Made by a program: the position numbers and the translations under genes. Of a DNA stretch of 64,000 bases, positions 1 through 8,609 are shown in pieces. Position 1 is the first letter of the stretch; each line of letters begins with the position of its first letter. The stretch is taken from the NCBI RefSeq assembly GCF_014904705.1, contig NZ_JACZCQ010000006.1, positions 372,001 to 436,000 on the forward strand, read 5' to 3'. The DNA comes from Nisaea sediminum (GTDB taxonomy: Bacteria > Pseudomonadota > Alphaproteobacteria > Thalassobaculales > Thalassobaculaceae). Below the pieces are notes generated by a model. That model was not told the DNA's origin. It ran no database searches and worked only from the letters and a program-made list of their open reading frames with translations.

Positions 1-204
1 GTCGGCGAGGAGATCCACCTGAACGCCCACGCCCGCTCCTTCCTGCATCATCAGATCCGCAACATCACCGGCACGCTGAAGCTGGTCGGCGAAGGGAAAT
101 GGACGCGGAAGGACGTGGAGGCGGCACTTGCGGCGAAGGACCGGGCCGCAGGCGGGCCGACGGCACCGCCGGATGGGCTCTATCTGGTCTCGGTCGGATA
201 CTGA
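1..204 (+). CDS. truA: tRNA pseudouridine synthase A, C-terminal fragment
   Basis: Frame 1 is open from the window edge to a TGA at 202-204, giving the last 67 residues of TruA. The enzyme makes pseudouridine at positions 38-40 of the tRNA anticodon arm. The conserved C-terminal block [16 protein letters not shown] and the ending [12 protein letters not shown] are typical of the family. The gene is truncated by the window start, so the catalytic Asp is outside. It converges on the dapD-dapE-membrane gene operon, leaving only 4 bases between the two stops. Confidence 0.93.
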   Translation, partial: VGEEIHLNAHARSFLHHQIRNITGTLKLVGEGKWTRKDVEAALAAKDRAAGGPTAPPDGLYLVSVGY

Positions 205-208
205 CCGG

Positions 209-784
209 TCAGCTCGCGACGGCGATGCTTTCCAGCAGCAAATAGGCGAGCAGCGAGACCACTTCGTCAGCGAGCACGAACCCGGCCGCCATCAGCCCCG
301 AGACGCCGAGCAGATCCCGCGCCCAGCGCCAGCGGAGCAGGACAATCAGAAGCCACGGCACGATGCTGAGCGTCTCGAAGATCCCCGCCATGGCACCGCC
401 ACCCGAGCCAAGCAGGTAAAACAGGCACGTGATGTAGACGAAGGGCAGGGAGAGCCAGTTATAGGGCACGAGATAATCGAGGATCTTATCGAGCGCCCCG
501 ATCTTCTCCGCGATCAGCGCCGCGACATAGGGGAAGGCGAGCCAGTAGACCGCGTAGCGCAGCCCGAAGCTGATCCAGTCGAAGAAATCGCCCGCGAGCC
601 ACTCCGCCCGGCCATGCGCGACCTCGGAAATCAGGATCCCCGGCAGCGCCAGCACCGCGGCGAAGAAAGAGCGCCAGAACCCGGCCTCGCTGCGGTCGAA
701 CAGCTCGATCGCGCCCGGTCGGTTGAGGGCGAGGCACCAGCAGCCATAGAGCGCGCGGACGATCTCGTTCACGCCCGGGATCAT
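209..784 (-). CDS. conserved integral membrane protein of unknown function
   Basis: The product has 191 residues and several hydrophobic stretches (about residues 40-60, 72-95, 105-130, 135-150 and 160-188), consistent with 4-5 membrane helices. I do not recognise a characterised family. The ATG at 782-784 lies 4 bases after the dapE stop, so it is almost certainly the last gene of the dapD-dapE transcript. This position between dapE and truA looks like conserved alphaproteobacterial backbone, though nothing in the protein links it to lysine synthesis. Confidence 0.75.
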   Translation of the reverse strand: MIPGVNEIVRALYGCWCLALNRPGAIELFDRSEAGFWRSFFAAVLALPGILISEVAHGRAEWLAGDFFDWISFGLRYAVYWLAFPYVAALIAEKIGALDKILDYLVPYNWLSLPFVYITCLFYLLGSGGGAMAGIFETLSIVPWLLIVLLRWRWARDLLGVSGLMAAGFVLADEVVSLLAYLLLESIAVAS

Positions 785-788
785 CGGG

Positions 789-1952
789 CTATCCCCTTGC
801 CGCGTCGAAAAACTTCCCGAGCGCGGCCTCGTAGATATCGGTCAGCGCCTCGATATCCGAGACCGTCACATGCTCGTCGGTCTTGTGCATGGTCTGGCCG
901 ACGATGCCGAACTCGACCACCGGGCAGAACTTGCGGATGAAGCGCGCGTCCGACGTGCCGCCCGACGTGCTGAGTTCCGGGTCCTTGCCCGTTACCTCTT
1001 TCACCGCCGCCGCGACAGCGTCGCTGAGCGGACCCGGCTCGGTCACGAAGGCGTTCGAGGTGCATTCGACCTTGAAGTCGTAACGCCCGCCAACGGCGTC
1101 GAAGATCTGGCGGAACTTCGCCTCGAGGCTCTCAGCCGTATGCAAGTCGTTGAAGCGCGCGTTGAAGGTCGCCGAGGTCTTCGCCGGGATCACGTTGGTC
1201 GCCGGATTGCCGGTATCGACCGTCACAATCGCCACCGTGGAGGGCTGGAAATGCTCCGTGCCCTCGTCCAGCACGCCCGCCGTAAGCGGCTCCAGCATCT
1301 TCACGAGGCGATGGATCGGATTGTCCGCGAGATGCGGATAGGCACTGTGCCCCTGTGTCCCGTGGACCGTCAGATAGCCGGTGAAGCTGCCGCGCCGACC
1401 GATCTTCATCATCTGGCCGAGATAGTCCGGATTGGTCGGCTCGCCGACGATGCAGGCGTCAATGCTCTCGCCCTCGTCCGCCATCCAGTCGAGCACCTTC
1501 GCGGTGCCGTTGATCGCCGGGCCTTCCTCGTCACCGGTGATCAGGAAGGAGATCGAACCGCCGAAATTCGCTCCGCGTTTCTCGACGAAACGCGCCGCCG
1601 CCGCCGCAAAGCAGGCGACGCCGGATTTCATGTCGGAACTGCCCCGTCCGAAAAGCTTTCCGTCGCGAATCTCGCCGGAGAAGGGCGGCACGGCCCAGTC
1701 GGCGGCGTTGCCCGGCGGCACCACGTCGGTATGACCGGCGAAACAGAGATTCGGGGCCGCTGTGCCGATACGGGCATAGAGATTCTCGACATCCGGTGTG
1801 CCTTCATGCCGGAAGGTCAGGCGCCGGCAAGTGAAGCCAAGCGCCGTCAGTTCCTTCTCGAGCAGCACGAGCGCGCCGCCCTCGGCGGGGGTCACGCTCT
1901 CGCAGCGGACAAGGCCCTGCGTCAGCCGGACCGGATCGATCTGGGTGCCCAA
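789..1952 (-). CDS. dapE: succinyl-diaminopimelate desuccinylase
   Basis: Hydrolyses N-succinyl-LL-2,6-diaminopimelate to LL-diaminopimelate and succinate, the step after DapD/DapC in lysine and peptidoglycan precursor synthesis. Di-zinc M20 motifs are visible: [41 protein letters not shown], and MHKTDEHV near the C-terminus. No ATG fits. The TTG at 1950-1952 begins two bases after the dapD stop and gives 387 residues, close to the usual length; a CTG two codons upstream is the alternative. The tight spacing suggests translational coupling to dapD. Confidence 0.93.
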   Translation of the reverse strand: MGTQIDPVRLTQGLVRCESVTPAEGGALVLLEKELTALGFTCRRLTFRHEGTPDVENLYARIGTAAPNLCFAGHTDVVPPGNAADWAVPPFSGEIRDGKLFGRGSSDMKSGVACFAAAAARFVEKRGANFGGSISFLITGDEEGPAINGTAKVLDWMADEGESIDACIVGEPTNPDYLGQMMKIGRRGSFTGYLTVHGTQGHSAYPHLADNPIHRLVKMLEPLTAGVLDEGTEHFQPSTVAIVTVDTGNPATNVIPAKTSATFNARFNDLHTAESLEAKFRQIFDAVGGRYDFKVECTSNAFVTEPGPLSDAVAAAVKEVTGKDPELSTSGGTSDARFIRKFCPVVEFGIVGQTMHKTDEHVTVSDIEALTDIYEAALGKFFDAARG

Positions 1953-1954
1953 GA

Positions 1955-2815
1955 TCAGTCCCGAAGCAGGTCGTTGATCGAGGTCTTGGAGCGGGTCTGC
2001 GCGTCGACGCGCTTCACGATGACGGCGCAGGAGAGGCTCGGACCCGGAGTCCCGTCCGGCAGCGGCTTGCCCGGCAGGGAGCCCGGCACGACGACGGAAT
2101 AGGACGGCACGCGGCCGATGAAGATCTCGCCGGTGCTGCGGTCGACGATCTTGGTCGTGGCGGAGAGGAAAACGCCCATGGAGAGCACGGAGCCCTCCTC
2201 GACGATCACACCCTCGACCACCTCGGAGCGGGCGCCGATGAAGCAATTGTCCTCAATGATCACCGGGGAGGCCTGCAGCGGCTCCAGAACGCCGCCGATG
2301 CCGACGCCGCCGGAGAGATGCACGTTCTTGCCGATCTGGGCGCAGGAACCGACCGTGGCCCAGGTATCGACCATGGAGCCCTGGTCCACATAGGCGCCGA
2401 GATTGACGAAGCTCGGCATCAGCACCACGCCCTTGGCGATGAAGGCGGAGCGGCGGACGACGCAGTTCGGCACGGCGCGGAAGCCGGCCTCGCGGAAACG
2501 GTTGGCGCCCCAGCCGGCGAACTTGGACGGCACCTTGTCCCACCAGACGGAGGGGCCGAGGTCGCTGTCGACCGGACCGCCGGGGATGATGTCCATGTCG
2601 TTGAGGCGGAAGGAAAGCAGCACCGCCTTCTTCGCCCACTCGTTCACCTGCCATTCGTGATTGCCGAGGGGCTCGGCGGTGCGGATGGTGCCGTTGTCGA
2701 GGCCGCTGAGCGCTTCCTCGACCGCCTCGCGGATCTCGCCCTTGGTCTCCAGACCGACATTGTCCCGGTCGTCCCAGGCCGCATTGATCACAGATTCGAG
2801 TTGGCTCGCGCTCAT
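1955..2815 (-). CDS. dapD: 2,3,4,5-tetrahydropyridine-2,6-dicarboxylate N-succinyltransferase
   Basis: Transfers succinyl from succinyl-CoA to tetrahydrodipicolinate in the succinylase branch of lysine/diaminopimelate synthesis. The 286-residue product has the helical N-terminal domain followed by a left-handed beta-helix of hexapeptide repeats (about residues 110-250), with the recognisable blocks [19 protein letters not shown] and [19 protein letters not shown]. The start is the ATG at 2813-2815 (MSASQLES), which gives the normal family length; the frame stays open further upstream without similarity. First gene of dapD-dapE-membrane gene. Confidence 0.95.
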   Translation of the reverse strand: MSASQLESVINAAWDDRDNVGLETKGEIREAVEEALSGLDNGTIRTAEPLGNHEWQVNEWAKKAVLLSFRLNDMDIIPGGPVDSDLGPSVWWDKVPSKFAGWGANRFREAGFRAVPNCVVRRSAFIAKGVVLMPSFVNLGAYVDQGSMVDTWATVGSCAQIGKNVHLSGGVGIGGVLEPLQASPVIIEDNCFIGARSEVVEGVIVEEGSVLSMGVFLSATTKIVDRSTGEIFIGRVPSYSVVVPGSLPGKPLPDGTPGPSLSCAVIVKRVDAQTRSKTSINDLLRD

Positions 2816-2909
2816 TGCCTCATACCCCGTCGCACATATCGGAAAATCGACGCGCAACATGGGCAAGCGGCCGGGACCTGTCAATCTGTCAGGCTGGCGT
2901 TTTCCGCGA

Positions 2910-3665
2910 TCAGGGGGCGAAGTAGGTGCCACCGTTCTGATGAATGACCTGCCCGGTGATGTACCCGGCTTCGCTCCCGCAGAGGAATGCGACTGTTGCG
3001 GCAATCTCCGACGCGGTTCCCGCGCGGCCGACCGGCGTCTCGGAAACCATCTGCCGAACGCGTTCCGGATCCCATCCGCCAGTGAATTCCGTTTCCGCGA
3101 CCAGACCGGGCGCGACCGCATTGACGGTGATGCCTTCATCGCTGAACTCGCGAGCAAGTCCGACCGTGAGTCCGTTCATTCCGGCCTTGCTCGCCGCATA
3201 GATCGCGGAGCCCTTGCTGCGCCCGCCGGTATAGGCGGCAATGGACCCGATATTGACGATCCGGCCGCCTGGGCGCCGCAGGAACGGCGCCACGGCCATC
3301 GCGAGCTGAAACGCTCCGGTGAGGTTGGTCGCGATGACAGTGTCCCAATTCTCCCTGAGGTCAGTCTGAGGGAGCGCCGCTGCCCCGCTGCGGGCAAGGC
3401 CCGCATTGTTGACCAAGGCCGAGACCTTCACCCCGTCTGTCCGCAGCTTTTCTGCCAGACGATCGACGTCGCTCCGGTCCGTGACATCCATTGCCCAGGG
3501 GATGAGACCCGTCCCGTTCCCGTCGGCGACCTCGACCAGTCTGTCGAAGCGCCGTCCGATGACGAGCACCGGCCACATTTCGGCGAGCCTTTTGGCTATT
3601 GCCGCGCCGATACCGCTGCCTGCGCCCGTAACGATAGCGATTTCGGTTGGAAGTTCGATGTCCAT
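2910..3665 (-). CDS. SDR-family NAD(P)-dependent oxidoreductase (FabG-like)
   Basis: A 251-residue short-chain dehydrogenase. The Rossmann glycine motif is TGAGSGIG near residue 11, followed by NNAG (about 90), the catalytic Ser in NIGSIAAY and YAASK with catalytic Tyr/Lys (about 155-159). The C-terminus resembles 3-oxoacyl-ACP reductase-like SDRs, but the substrate cannot be read from sequence. The start at 3663-3665 follows GGCAGGGCC and removes 12 upstream residues that do not look like the family. It is divergent from the LysR gene at 3745, so it is the likely target of that regulator. Confidence 0.88.
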   Translation of the reverse strand: MDIELPTEIAIVTGAGSGIGAAIAKRLAEMWPVLVIGRRFDRLVEVADGNGTGLIPWAMDVTDRSDVDRLAEKLRTDGVKVSALVNNAGLARSGAAALPQTDLRENWDTVIATNLTGAFQLAMAVAPFLRRPGGRIVNIGSIAAYTGGRSKGSAIYAASKAGMNGLTVGLAREFSDEGITVNAVAPGLVAETEFTGGWDPERVRQMVSETPVGRAGTASEIAATVAFLCGSEAGYITGQVIHQNGGTYFAP

Positions 3666-3731
3666 GGCCCTGCCTGCCCCCCTCGATTGGATGGCCGGCA
3701 TTAAAGCGGTGTGAACAATCCGATATCCAAT

Positions 3732-3755
3732 ATATTATTCTGCAATGAATAATAT
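3732..3755. promoter_or_regulatory. perfect 9-bp inverted repeat over the LysR start codon
   Basis: ATATTATTC (3732-3740) and GAATAATAT (3747-3755) are exact reverse complements separated by 6 bases. The element sits between the divergent SDR and LysR genes and covers the LysR ATG at 3745. This is the usual place for a LysR-family autoregulatory site, although the arms are AT-rich and no experiment supports binding. Confidence 0.55.
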
Positions 3756-4662
3756 GTTTTCCGGATCAAATATCAGCCTCCGTCAACTGCGCCAGTTCAT
3801 GGCTGTGGCGCAGGAACTCCATTTCGGACGCGCCGCGGCGCGACTGAACATGACCCAACCGCCGCTCAGCATGGCCATCCAGTCCCTCGAGACCGCGCTT
3901 GGCGTCGCGCTGTTCGAGCGTACCAACCGGCAGGTCTCACTGACCGAAGCGGGCACGGCCTTCCTCACCGAGGTTGAGCAAGTCTCCGAGAGGCTCGAGC
4001 TTGCGGTCGGCCGAGCGCGAAAGATTGCGGCAGGGGAAGCTGGGGAAGTCCGGCTGGGTGTGCTGCCCTCCTGTAGCGTCTTGCCCGAATTTCTTCGCAC
4101 CCTGAGAAGCAGGCGCCCCGGTCTGGTGCTCGACCTGCACGAAGCAACGACAGCGGAACAACTCGCTCTGATCCGCGACCGGCGTATCGACGCCGGATTG
4201 ATCCGGCCACCGGTCGATGTCCCCACAGATCTCGAACATTTCGTGGTCGCGACCCAGTTGCTGGTCGCCGTGCTCCCGCATGATCACCGGCTGACGGAGC
4301 TTTCGACCGTCCCGATCGATACATTCCGGGGAGAGCGCTTTATCGGTACGCCCGCGGATACCGCGAACGGTCTGCATGGGCGGGTAACCGCGTTGACCGC
4401 GGCCCGGAATTTCGAGCCGAACGTCGTCCAGGTCGTGCGCGAAATCCCGACAGTCATGGCGCTCGTTTCCGGCGGGGAGGGCATATCCATCGTGCCGAAA
4501 AGCGGGTTCGAGTCCGGATATCCGGGGATCGTCGTCCGTCCGATCGGAATGCCGACTGGCGCGCCGCCGCCGGAAATCGACCTCTGGCTCGCCTGGTCAC
4601 GTCGGAACAACCGCACGCCTCTGCTTGGCATGTTGGAGGCGATGCGCCGACGATTGACCTAG
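3745..4662 (+). CDS. LysR-family transcriptional regulator
   Basis: A 305-residue regulator. The N-terminal winged helix-turn-helix runs from about residue 10 to 70 (SLRQLRQFMAVAQELHFGRA, then PPLSMAIQSLE), followed by a LysR substrate-binding domain of about 200 residues resembling BenM/CatM-type members. The effector is unknown. The start used is the first ATG; a second in-frame ATG lies 9 bases on, and neither has a clear Shine-Dalgarno. Divergent from an SDR gene and followed by a Bcr-type MFS exporter after a terminator, so it may control either or both. Confidence 0.92.
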   Translation: MNNMFSGSNISLRQLRQFMAVAQELHFGRAAARLNMTQPPLSMAIQSLETALGVALFERTNRQVSLTEAGTAFLTEVEQVSERLELAVGRARKIAAGEAGEVRLGVLPSCSVLPEFLRTLRSRRPGLVLDLHEATTAEQLALIRDRRIDAGLIRPPVDVPTDLEHFVVATQLLVAVLPHDHRLTELSTVPIDTFRGERFIGTPADTANGLHGRVTALTAARNFEPNVVQVVREIPTVMALVSGGEGISIVPKSGFESGYPGIVVRPIGMPTGAPPPEIDLWLAWSRRNNRTPLLGMLEAMRRRLT

Positions 4663-4778
4663 TGCTTTTCCTGACTAAGCTGTTTCGTCATGAACGGGCT
4701 CCTGACGATTGTCGTAGTCGGAAGGCGCATGGGCGAGGCGGCGTAGCCGTCCGGCGCGAGCACCCATGCGCGGTAAGC

Positions 4779-4805
4779 AGGCCCCCCTTGCGGGGCCTTT
4801 TTCTT
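4779..4805 (+). terminator. rho-independent terminator after the LysR gene
   Basis: A stem AGGCCCC (4779-4785) pairs with GGGGCCT (4792-4798) around a CCTTGC loop and is followed by TTTTCTT. It lies 117 bases past the LysR stop and just ahead of the MFS start, so the MFS gene probably has its own promoter or depends on read-through. Confidence 0.8.
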
Positions 4806-4847
4806 GACCCGATCCCGCTCCCTCCGAAATCGTCACCGGTACACACT

Positions 4848-6050
4848 ATGCCACTGCCCGCACACGGACCGCGCCTCGGCACACTGATCCTGCTCTCGGC
4901 GCTCTGCATCCTGCCCGTCAATATCTTCCTCCCGTCGCTGACCCGCATGGCAGCCGAATTCGGCGTCGAGTACGGCGTCATCGGGCTCGCGCTGGCGGGT
5001 TATGCCGGAGCGTCCGCGATCCTGCAGATCCTGCTTGGGCCGCTTTCCGACAGGTTCGGGCGGCGGCCCGTGATCCTTTGCGGCGTCGCGGTCTTCATGG
5101 CCGCGACGACGGGTTGCATCTTCGCGCCTGACATCTGGAGTTTCCTCGGCTTTCGATTGCTCCAGGCGGTGATCGCCCCGACCTATGCCGTGGCCCTCGC
5201 CGTCATCCGCGACACCACGAGCCGGGAAAAAGCCGCGAGCCGGATCGGCTATGTCGCGATGGCCTGGGCGGTGGCACCCATGCTCGGGCCGAGCCTCGGG
5301 GGGCTGCTCGACGAGACTTTCGGCTGGCGCGCGAGTTTCTGGTTCCTCGACGCCTTCGGGCTGGCCGTCTTCGCTCTTTGCTGGATCGATCTTCGGGAAA
5401 CCAACCTCACCCGCTCCAGCTCGATGGGTGCGCAGTTCCGCAGCTATCCCGCACTGCTGAAATCCGGACGCTACTGGTCCTATGCCCTCTGCATGGCTTT
5501 TTCGGTCGGCGCCTTCTTCGCCTTTCTCGCCGGGGCACCGCTCGCGGCCGGGGCGGCCTTCGACCTCTCGCCGGCGGCACTCGGTCTCGGCATGGGGTCG
5601 ATCACGGCAGGCTTCATGTTCGGGAGCTTTCTCTCAGGACGGTTCGCCGGGCGCGTGCCGCTGACAACCATGATGCTCGCCGGGCGGACCCTCGCCTGTG
5701 CCGGATTGCTTCTCGGTCTGGCGCTCTATGCCGCAGGGATCGATCACGTCATGGCCCTGCTCGGCCCCTGCATGCTGGTCGGTGTCTCCAACGGCCTGAC
5801 CATACCGAGCGCGAACGCCGGCGCGATCTCGGTGCACCCGAAACTCACCGGCAGCGCGGCCGGCCTCGCAAGCGCCATCACGGTGGCCGGAGGGGCGGCC
5901 ATGGCCTCGATCGCGAGCGCGGTCCTGACGGAAGAAAACGCACGCTTCGCGCTACTGCTCGTCATGCTCGGCTCGGCGACAGTCGCCTTCCTTGCGGCGC
6001 TGACCGCGCACCGGCTGGAGCGGGTCAGGACCGACGGCGGCGAAAGCTAG
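4848..6050 (+). CDS. Bcr/CflA-type multidrug MFS transporter
   Basis: A 400-residue, 12-helix major facilitator with the loop 2-3 signature GPLSDRFGRRPVIL (about residue 63) and the drug:H+ antiporter motif C region WAVAPMLGPSLGGLL (about 140). These are typical of the Bcr/CflA exporter family. The ATG at 4848 is chosen because it starts directly before the first membrane helix; 62 in-frame residues upstream overlap the terminator and do not resemble the family. Substrate unknown; proton-driven efflux across the inner membrane is inferred. Confidence 0.88.
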   Translation: MPLPAHGPRLGTLILLSALCILPVNIFLPSLTRMAAEFGVEYGVIGLALAGYAGASAILQILLGPLSDRFGRRPVILCGVAVFMAATTGCIFAPDIWSFLGFRLLQAVIAPTYAVALAVIRDTTSREKAASRIGYVAMAWAVAPMLGPSLGGLLDETFGWRASFWFLDAFGLAVFALCWIDLRETNLTRSSSMGAQFRSYPALLKSGRYWSYALCMAFSVGAFFAFLAGAPLAAGAAFDLSPAALGLGMGSITAGFMFGSFLSGRFAGRVPLTTMMLAGRTLACAGLLLGLALYAAGIDHVMALLGPCMLVGVSNGLTIPSANAGAISVHPKLTGSAAGLASAITVAGGAAMASIASAVLTEENARFALLLVMLGSATVAFLAALTAHRLERVRTDGGES

Positions 6051-6051
6051 T

Positions 6052-6756
6052 TCAGGCGGCGGGCGTGCCTGACAGGCCGTTCAGCCACTCCGTCAAATCC
6101 TCAGCGACATGGTGGACATAGTCCTCCTCGGCGCCCTCCTTCGCCCAGTCGAGCGTGCCGGAGAGCCAGACCGTGGTCATGCCGAGCGCGGCCGCGGGCT
6201 CGAGGTTGCGGGCCATGTCCTCGACCATGACGGCCCGCACGGGGTCGATGCCATGGCGCGAGACGAGAATGTCGTAAGGATCCGGGTTGGGCTTCGGCAC
6301 GTAATCCGCCGCGACGATGTCGAACACGTCCTCGAAATGATGGTCGACGCCGATCCGCTCCATGATCCGGCGCGCATGCGGGACAGAACCGTTGGTGTAG
6401 ATGATCTTGCGCCCAGGCAGCCGGCCGATGGCCTCGGCGAGGGCGTGATTGGGATCGATGTCCGAGACATCTATGTCGTGCACGTAATGGAGATATTCTT
6501 CCCCGTCCACGCCATGCTCCACCATCAGGCCCCGCAACGTGGTGCCGTGGCGCCAAAACAGGTCCTTCTGCAGGGCGCGCGCCGCCTCTTCTTCGAGCGA
6601 GAAGCGATCCTGGACATACACCGTGATGCGTTTGGAAACCCGCGCAAAAATATTGCTCCCTGCGGGATAGAGCGTGTTGTCGAGATCGAAGATCCAGGTC
6701 TCGACCGCATTCGGGTCCAGCATTCGCTTGTCTTTTAGGAGATTGTTATCTTTCAT
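6052..6756 (-). CDS. pyrimidine 5'-nucleotidase-type HAD hydrolase
   Basis: A 234-residue haloacid dehalogenase superfamily phosphatase of the SDT1/pyrimidine 5'-nucleotidase group. Motif I is FDLDNTLYP with the nucleophile Asp, motif II is IIYTNGS, the Lys is in VPKPNPDPY and motif III is VMVEDMARNLE. The start at 6754-6756 follows TTTAGGGCG; an internal ATG (6721-6723) just before the HAD fold is the alternative. The gene ends 1 base from the convergent MFS stop. In related genomes such a gene sits next to dapD and argB, so this one belongs to the backbone block. Confidence 0.88.
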   Translation of the reverse strand: MKDNNLLKDKRMLDPNAVETWIFDLDNTLYPAGSNIFARVSKRITVYVQDRFSLEEEAARALQKDLFWRHGTTLRGLMVEHGVDGEEYLHYVHDIDVSDIDPNHALAEAIGRLPGRKIIYTNGSVPHARRIMERIGVDHHFEDVFDIVAADYVPKPNPDPYDILVSRHGIDPVRAVMVEDMARNLEPAAALGMTTVWLSGTLDWAKEGAEEDYVHHVAEDLTEWLNGLSGTPAA

Positions 6757-6824
6757 CGCCCTAAAGTGACCATTCCGGCCTGCGTGGGCAAGCTTCACGG
6801 GAGCGCGGATCGGAAAAGGGACCG

Positions 6825-8609
6825 TTGGGGGAAATCGATGTGACTGGGCTTGAGAGCGACCAACATTCGCCGCTCGAAGAGGATCTGGCAGAATTGGCGG
6901 AAAGCGACGCAGATAGGCTCCTGAGACTGTTGGAAAACGGAGCTCCGCTGTTCGATTATCCGGGCCCGGTGATCCTGGTCGACCCCGAGAAGAAAGTCGT
7001 CGGCACCAATCCGGCGGCGATGTCGCTCGTGCATGGGATCATGTCCGGCACGGCGCTTTCGATCACGGCGCTGGTCAGTGCGACCCTGTCGAGCGGCGGC
7101 CGGCCGCAGAACATGAAAATCCTCGACGAGGAAGCGGGACGGACGACCGACATCACCGCGCTGCCGGTCGATGGCGGACAACATGTCCTGCTCTTCGGCC
7201 GCGACATCTCGCTCGATCAGAATTTGCGCAACGCCCTGGTCGAATCGCGTCAGCGCTATAAGGATCTGGTCGAGATCTCCAGCGACTTCGCCTGGGAAAC
7301 CGACGCCAGCGGAAAATTCGTCTTCGTCTCGACGGCCGGCGCGCTTGGCTACGAGCCGGACGAACTGGTCGGGCGGGTCGCAGACGATTTCGTCAGCAAG
7401 CTCGACGGCATCCAGATCGTCACCCCCTTCAGTGCGAAAGAACCCTCGACCGGGATCGAGTTCCGCTTCCGCCGGGCCGACGGATCGATCGCCGAGCTCG
7501 AGGCGTCTGCAGCCCCGCTTCACACCGAGGACGGCGAATGGCTCGGCGCGCGCGGTGTCTGCCGCGACGTCACCGAGGCACGGCGGCGCGATGCCGCACT
7601 GGCGAAGGCGCGCAACCGCGAACGCCTGATGGCCTATATTGTCCGCACCATCCGCGACGAACTCGACCCGAAGGCAATGATGGCCTCCGCCGCCCGCGCG
7701 ATCGCCCGTTCGCTCGCCTCCGACGGCTGCGTCATCTGCCGCCGCAACGCCTCCGGCAGGCTTTTGGTCGCCGCCGAACTCGGCGATCCCCCGGAGGATT
7801 TTCTCCGGAACCTGCTTGCCGCGGAAACAGAGGGCCTGACACCGACCGTTATCAATGACCCGAACGGCGCCCATATTCTCGCCGTGCCGACCGATTATCA
7901 TCAGCGCACCAACGGGGCGGTGGTGCTCTGGCGCGACCATGCAGGCGGCGCCTGGAACGAGGATGACGCCGCTCTCATGAAGGAGGTCTCGAACCAGATC
8001 GGCATCGCCATCGAGCAGGTCGCCTCACACGAGAATCTGGAACTGCTTTCGACCACCGACCCGCTGACCAAACTGCTCAACCGCCGGACCTTTCAGGAGC
8101 GGCTCGACGGCCGTCTCCGGAAAAAGGGAGCCGGCGGCGCGCTGGTCTATGTCGATTTGGATAACTTCAAGCTCGTGAACGACAATCTGGGCCACAAGAA
8201 GGGCGACGAGGTGCTGCTCGACGTCGCCGCGATGCTCCACGGATGCTCGGGCAACAACGACATGCCGGCACGTCTCGGCGGCGACGAGTTTGTGGTCTGG
8301 TTCGACAATGCGGACAGGGACAAGGCGCGGGCGAAGGCCGAGCACCTGCTGGAGGCCGCCGGCACGCTCGCCAAATATGCCGTCGACGAGAAGCGCAAGG
8401 TCGGGATGTCGATCGGCATCGCCTGGATTGCCCCCGGCGGCGATGTCCCGTCTGAAAATGCCGAAAACCTGATCGCCCGCGCGGACGAAGCGATGTACGA
8501 AATCAAGCATGGCGGCAAGAACGCCTACACCTTTGCCCCAGACCCGGGTGCCCCAGACCCGGGTGCTCTCGCCCCGGACGCAAGCGGAGACCGCAGCGAT
8601 GGCCAATAA
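6825..8609 (+). CDS. PAS-GAF diguanylate cyclase (GGDEF)
   Basis: A soluble 594-residue protein with no membrane helix. It has a degenerate PAS-like region (about 40-125), a PAS domain (about 135-250), a GAF-like domain (about 265-400) and a GGDEF domain (about 410-565) with an intact LGGDEF motif near residue 485, so c-di-GMP synthesis is likely. The inhibitory RxxD site five residues upstream reads GNND, lacking its Arg. The start is TTG 6825 after GGAAAAGGG; GTG 6840, after GGGGGA, is an equally plausible start. The 3' end overlaps the DUF2336 gene by 11 bases. Confidence 0.88.
   Translation: MGEIDVTGLESDQHSPLEEDLAELAESDADRLLRLLENGAPLFDYPGPVILVDPEKKVVGTNPAAMSLVHGIMSGTALSITALVSATLSSGGRPQNMKILDEEAGRTTDITALPVDGGQHVLLFGRDISLDQNLRNALVESRQRYKDLVEISSDFAWETDASGKFVFVSTAGALGYEPDELVGRVADDFVSKLDGIQIVTPFSAKEPSTGIEFRFRRADGSIAELEASAAPLHTEDGEWLGARGVCRDVTEARRRDAALAKARNRERLMAYIVRTIRDELDPKAMMASAARAIARSLASDGCVICRRNASGRLLVAAELGDPPEDFLRNLLAAETEGLTPTVINDPNGAHILAVPTDYHQRTNGAVVLWRDHAGGAWNEDDAALMKEVSNQIGIAIEQVASHENLELLSTTDPLTKLLNRRTFQERLDGRLRKKGAGGALVYVDLDNFKLVNDNLGHKKGDEVLLDVAAMLHGCSGNNDMPARLGGDEFVVWFDNADRDKARAKAEHLLEAAGTLAKYAVDEKRKVGMSIGIAWIAPGGDVPSENAENLIARADEAMYEIKHGGKNAYTFAPDPGAPDPGALAPDASGDRSDGQ
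8535..8564 (+). repeat. 15-bp perfect tandem duplication in the cyclase 3' end
   Basis: GCCCCAGACCCGGGT occurs twice in a row (8535-8549 and 8550-8564). It encodes a doubled Pro-Asp-Pro-Gly-Ala in the flexible C-terminal tail, after the GGDEF fold, so it is probably neutral. It is in frame and could vary in copy number between strains. Confidence 0.85.

Noticed and set aside
4662-4847. An N-terminal extension of the MFS transporter back to the LysR stop
   Set aside because: These 62 codons overlap the rho-independent terminator, are rich in Arg/Pro and precede a normal MFS start at 4848.
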